A DNA stretch of 11,576 bases from Euperipatoides rowelli (taxonomy: Eukaryota > Onychophora > Udeonychophora > Euonychophora > Peripatopsidae). Location: the NCBI GenBank assembly GCA_003024985.2, contig PXIH01S0051640.1. The stretch is one strand, 5' to 3'. Below are positions 8,805-11,576 of this stretch, piece after piece. The notes beneath the pieces are model-generated. The model saw only the letters and a list, made by a program, of their open reading frames with translations. It had not been told where the DNA came from and did not search any database. A program made the position numbers and the translations under genes. The stretch's first letter is position 1, and each line of letters begins with the position of its first letter.

Positions 8805-9699
8805 GTGCTAAAGGGTATTTAAAAGTGAAAGATAATCACAGTTGTGACAAATATTAATTATTTTAGCCCCTATGAGTATAATAAATATTTGAGTAGTATA
8901 TTAAAAAAAATATCTTGAGTTATTAGTAGTTCTACTAATTACATTTTTTTTTTTTTTAAATTTAACTTGCAGCATTTCTACTTTTTTCTTCTTCTATTAG
9001 CTAGCAGTAAACAAAATATCTTAAAGTCAAATATTTTTCAAAATTCCAGATAAAATTTGGTGGTAGCCTGATGCCACAACAACAGAATTGTAAAGAAACT
9101 TTTTCTTACCAATTTTTATAAAATATAAATACCATTTATTTAAAACAACGATATGTTATAATAAAGAAAAATTAGTGAAAACAAAGTTAAAAAAACAAAA
9201 CAGTGAAATGTTCAGAAATTAGTTTTTCCATTACAATAGCTTTTCATTAAAATATCCTTATGATGAGGTGATATTAATGTTACCCAGAAGGCATATTTTC
9301 AGCTGTAGGCATGCTTTTACAGTTTTCAAGCATGTCACTTCTAAACATGACCATTAATAATCCAAGGAAAGGTATATTCACAACTCTAAATGTTTTACTA
9401 ATGATCTAAGCAACGACTGAAGCTGAAAGTGTGATTTCATGTGACAGAATGCAAAGATTATATAAATAATGATCTTTCATATTAAAAAGAAAAAAAAAGT
9501 TTCTCTTTAAATAAAAAAAAAATTGCCTAAATTTTACACTAAAGATGTTTTCAAGATGTTGACAGATATTAATTGTTTCCAAATGATCTTAGTTTTCACA
9601 CAAAACTTTAAAAATGCATTAACACTTTGACTACAACTTAATCTTACTAGCAAACTAATTATACTTTTCATTTTAATTTAATTTTTAAACTTGTTTTTA
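8805..9699. other. A+T-rich gene-free interval before the LINE
   Basis: I see no gene. A 14-T run lies at 8944-8957. The imperfect repeat GCATGCTT/AAGCATGT near 9309-9337 is too short to interpret. Confidence 0.5.
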
Positions 9700-10030
9700 C
9701 TTTTATAGAGAAGCTAAACTTTATTTAACAAAGTACCGACTTATACAACACCTGGAGAGCCTTGTGCGTCTCTTAGAAATAATAATTTTTTTATATGTAT
9801 TTTATATTTTGTTGGAAATTCGTAGACGTAAAATATGTGCATCTAAACTAATCTTCTTTATTCTGGTGAGTTTATTTTTTCATTATATTAGTTTTATATC
9901 GACTATTTTATCAGTTTTGTTGAACGTTGCATATCATAATTCTTGCTGCGTAATAATAACGCTTATTATTCTTCCCGTTCCCATTAGTTATATGTTTGGA
10001 TTTGAGCACTATAGTATTTTCAACTGAAAC
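9700..10030 (+). other. Presumed LINE 5' leader
   Basis: The leader is T-rich on the sense strand with scattered CpG. An 87-residue open frame (9764-10027) ends with TGA three bases before the ORF1 ATG and in the same frame. Its translation is mostly hydrophobic with stretches like membrane segments, which is what T-rich DNA yields by chance, so I do not call it a gene. LINE leaders normally hold an internal promoter, but I cannot point to a motif. Confidence 0.45.
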
Positions 10031-10608
10031 ATGGATAATATTTCCACGCAAAATAATTTTAATTTATCGTACGATAGTGCATTTAAGGAAAACATTATTT
10101 TTAATTTTAAAAACTTTCAATCATATTTTTCTCCAGATTCCAACGTCTTTGTTATTACTGATTCCAGCTTTAAATTACAGAGGTTTTCTTTGGATGATTT
10201 ATTTAAAGTGCTGGACACTATGGGCCTGGTTAAACAAATAACTGAATATACCAGATATTATAGCACAATAGCATTTTGTGGCCTTTAGGACCCCAGAGGC
10301 ACAGATTGTTTACACAGCAGTTTACCAGGTATGGTCAGTTTTATGTTTTCCATGCAGATTCAATAGTTAACTCTAATAGTCAATGTTTCAATTTTGTGGA
10401 TGCCAGTTCACACCATTCTGGCTGAATTATTTCATTGAGATCTATCTATAAGACTCTTTTTGAAACCACTCGAATAGCCACGACCCCAGTTTTTGCAACC
10501 TTGAAATTGAATGACGGCATTAAATTTGAAAATTTGCCATACTTAATACGCTCTAAGGCTTCTTTAAGGGGATGGGTTAATTCATCCCAGAGGCCTAGGG
10601 CCTGCTTC

Positions 10609-10710
10609 AGGTGCCACAAAACTGGCAAAAGCATAAAGTAGTGCCCTATTAAGAAATGTGTTTATTGCAGGGCCGTTTTGTGGGGTGGGATTGGGGCAGC
10701 CCATGACTGT
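10609..10710 (+). other. Two damaged CCHC zinc knuckles in ORF1
   Basis: Knuckle 1 reads CFRCHKTGK, a stop at 10639, then CP. It keeps the Cys-x2-Cys-x3-Gly start and the last Cys, but the expected His is Lys and the codon before the last Cys is a stop. Knuckle 2 starts CVYCRAV and ends AHDCPG, but between them lie about six surplus residues coded by a G-rich stretch (10682-10696), which breaks the usual Cys-x2-Cys-x4-His-x4-Cys spacing. These knuckles normally bind zinc and contact RNA. Confidence 0.75.
10670..10696 (+). other. G-rich run series within knuckle 2
   Basis: Four G-runs (GGG 10670-10672, GGGG 10682-10685, GGG 10687-10689, GGGG 10693-10696) are separated by loops of 9, 1 and 3 bases, and the last is followed directly by CAG. 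This is a marginal G-quadruplex candidate because of the long first loop. It sits exactly where the protein motif has surplus residues. Confidence 0.5.
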
Positions 10711-10972
10711 CCTGGATCCTACACGGCGGCATTGAAGAAATCAGTGGATTTTGTCTATAATGACTTGGATCTATCTGCTGAATCATCTTCTCAAGATAGT
10801 GTAGTTTTGCCAAACTATCAAGATTTATTTGACACACAACCAACCAACACTCAGACTTGGAAACCGATTATTTGCCTTTAAATGGACAGTCTTCTGCCAA
10901 ACTGGGCACTGAGTCTAAATCTTTGAAGGCTAGTACTTCGTTGGCTCTTTTGAAACACCCGTCTTATGAAGA

Positions 10973-10987
10973 GGGGGGGGGGGCAGT
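10973..10987 (+). repeat. 11-G tract followed by CAGT (first)
   Basis: Eleven consecutive G on the sense strand precede CAGT near the C-terminal end of ORF1. Its length decides the ORF1 reading frame and therefore where the protein would end. An identical tract recurs at 11123. Confidence 0.9.
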
Positions 10988-11014
10988 AAAAAGTTGAAAA
11001 TTCAAGTTGATTAA

Positions 11015-11294
11015 TCACATCAGATTATAATTTGTTTTTACAGTATTTGCTATATTTGCTCTTTTCATTTTGGACAAGCTGTGGATCAATCACCCTGCAT
11101 ACTTAGGGCTGGACAGAGAAAAGGGGGGGGGGGCAGTTGGCCCCATCCGCATGGCTTGACTTTATATTTTTTGTTTTACAATTTTATTTTATGACGAGAG
11201 TCTGCATGCAGTTATCTGATAGTAAATGGTTTTGTTTGCGGATTTCTTATATTTTATGTTTATTATTTTTCAACACATTTATTTAACCTCAATT
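11015..11294 (+). other. LINE inter-ORF spacer
   Basis: About 280 bases separate the end of ORF1 from the ORF2 ATG, with stops in all frames. It contains the second 11-G tract with CAGT (11123-11137). ORF2 translation in such bicistronic LINEs is thought to use reinitiation or internal entry; no specific signal is recognisable here. Confidence 0.6.
11123..11137 (+). repeat. 11-G tract followed by CAGT (second)
   Basis: Eleven consecutive G then CAGT, the same as 10973-10987 in tract length and following word, while the sequences on either side are unrelated. It lies in the inter-ORF spacer. Confidence 0.9.
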
Positions 11295-11576
11295 ATGGAT
11301 AGCACAGAAGCTGGACTCAATTTTTTAACACTAAATGTCCAGGTTATTAATTCTTACCGAAAACAAAAGTAGTTAAAGACTTATCTTATTCTCCATAATA
11401 TAGACATATGCTTTCTACAAGAGACCAAGTTGAAGGTACCATTGAGGGGGAGGGGGCAGTGGGGTGGGGAGAGGCAAATTTTTTAGATGATTTTTTCGTT
11501 GTTTTGCAAGGGAACGCATCCAGGGATTGGCAAATGGCTCATCCCATTGTGGGCACTTCAGTTAATATTTTTTGTA
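11295..11576 (+). pseudogene. LINE ORF2, endonuclease N-terminus, broken and cut by window edge
   Basis: ORF2 of LINEs encodes an endonuclease that nicks the target, then a reverse transcriptase. From the ATG at 11295 the frame gives LNFLTLNVQ (residues 8-16), holding the conserved Asn14 of the exonuclease-endonuclease-phosphatase fold, and DICFLQETK (37-45), holding the catalytic-type Glu43 (codon 11421-11423). A TAG at residue 26 (11370-11372) interrupts it. After LQETK the frame runs into the G-rich tract 11446-11469 and stops at 11484; from 11471 another frame is open for 35 codons to the edge (FFVVLQGNASRDW and onward) and looks like the continuation. The copy is inactive. The reverse transcriptase lies outside the window. 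Confidence 0.85.
11446..11469 (+). other. Strong G-quadruplex motif in ORF2
   Basis: Four G-runs of 5, 5, 4 and 4 with loops A, CAGT and T meet the standard four-run definition comfortably. The first 11 bases (GGGGGAGGGGG, 11446-11456) followed by CAGT are a one-base variant of the tracts at 10973 and 11123. It coincides with the frameshift just after the endonuclease Glu motif. Confidence 0.85.

Larger units (their letters stand above)
10031..11014 (+). pseudogene. LINE ORF1 (zinc-knuckle RNA-binding protein), broken
   Basis: ORF1 proteins bind the element's own RNA and form the ribonucleoprotein that reverse transcription needs. The start is the ATG at 10031, with 85 open codons to a TAG at 10286. 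The likely continuation is in another frame (words RYGQFYVFHADS, then FATLKLNDGIKFENLPYL), interrupted by TGA at 10423-10425 and TAG at 10639-10641. Two CCHC-type knuckles follow (10609-10710). After about 10855 the reading moves to a third frame (LETDYLPLNGQSS, then KHPSYEE) and ends at TGA 10995-10997; a one-base slip in the 11-G tract at 10973-10983 would instead end it at TAA 11012-11014 after a lysine-rich tail. At least two frameshifts and two stops make it a pseudogene. The family assignment rests on the knuckles and on ORF2 lying downstream. Confidence 0.8.
9700..11576 (+). mobile_element. Degraded LINE (non-LTR) retrotransposon, 5' portion
   Basis: The order is T-rich leader (about 9700-10030), ORF1 with zinc knuckles (10031-11014), inter-ORF spacer (11015-11294), then ORF2 beginning with an apurinic-type endonuclease (11295 to the edge). 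A zinc-knuckle ORF1 followed by an endonuclease/reverse-transcriptase ORF2 is the known plan of several LINE clades; Tx1/L1-like is my best guess from the endonuclease motif style but is not proven. Reverse transcriptase, 3' end and tail would lie beyond the right edge. In-frame stops and several frameshifts show this copy cannot make its proteins. The left boundary is set only by a change in composition and is uncertain. Confidence 0.85.

Noticed and set aside
10446-10843. Minus-strand open frames opposite LINE ORF1
   Set aside because: They are antisense shadows of the ORF1 coding frames with no independent features.
1-11576. CRISPR array, prokaryotic operon, defence system or viral integration
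   Set aside because: There is no regularly spaced repeat series, no prokaryotic gene organisation and no viral gene signature; the only coding remnants are LINE ORF1 and ORF2.

Overview
The window looks like noncoding, repeat-dominated nuclear DNA from an animal. It is strongly A+T rich, has no bacterial-style gene packing, carries TG/TA microsatellites and poly(A) runs, and its only recognisable protein code is a decayed LINE (non-LTR) retrotransposon. The organism cannot be named. The microsatellites and the LINE type fit an invertebrate or a non-mammalian vertebrate. Five single N bases (752, 1202, 1333, 1341, 3511) mark assembly ambiguity; three lie in the right arm of the first inverted-repeat element and one in its loop.

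Layout. 1-1402 is a long foldback element: two arms of about 550-575 bp, inverted to each other and clearly diverged, around a 277 bp centre. A TG/TA microsatellite lies just outside its right edge (1434-1500). 1506-2533 is gene-free, with one short direct duplication. 2534-3200 is a two-copy tandem duplication with a unit of about 332 bp. 3201-4936 is A+T-rich filler with poly(A) runs and one small G+C-richer structured patch. 4937-5359 is a possible MITE-like segment bounded by inverted CATGGGGTA-type ends, followed by a perfect 31-bp-stem hairpin at 5390-5456. 6533-8296 is a second, unrelated large inverted repeat with arms of about 590-607 bp and a 568 bp centre. A smaller inverted repeat with perfect 19-bp stems sits at 8694-8804.

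From roughly 9700 to the right edge the sense strand is a 5' portion of a LINE: a T-rich leader, a broken ORF1 with two damaged CCHC-type zinc knuckles (10031-11014), an inter-ORF spacer, and the start of ORF2 with the N-terminal part of an apurinic-type endonuclease (from 11295). It has in-frame stops and frameshifts, so this copy is dead. The most peculiar feature is a series of G-runs confined to the LINE sense strand, three of them 11-nt tracts directly followed by CAGT, one of which belongs to a strong G-quadruplex motif.

No host gene, tRNA, rRNA, CRISPR array or operon is visible, and no new functional system can be supported. What deserves follow-up is structural: the two large foldbacks, a covarying mini-hairpin within the first, the perfect hairpin near 5400, and the G-tract/CAGT series in the LINE.
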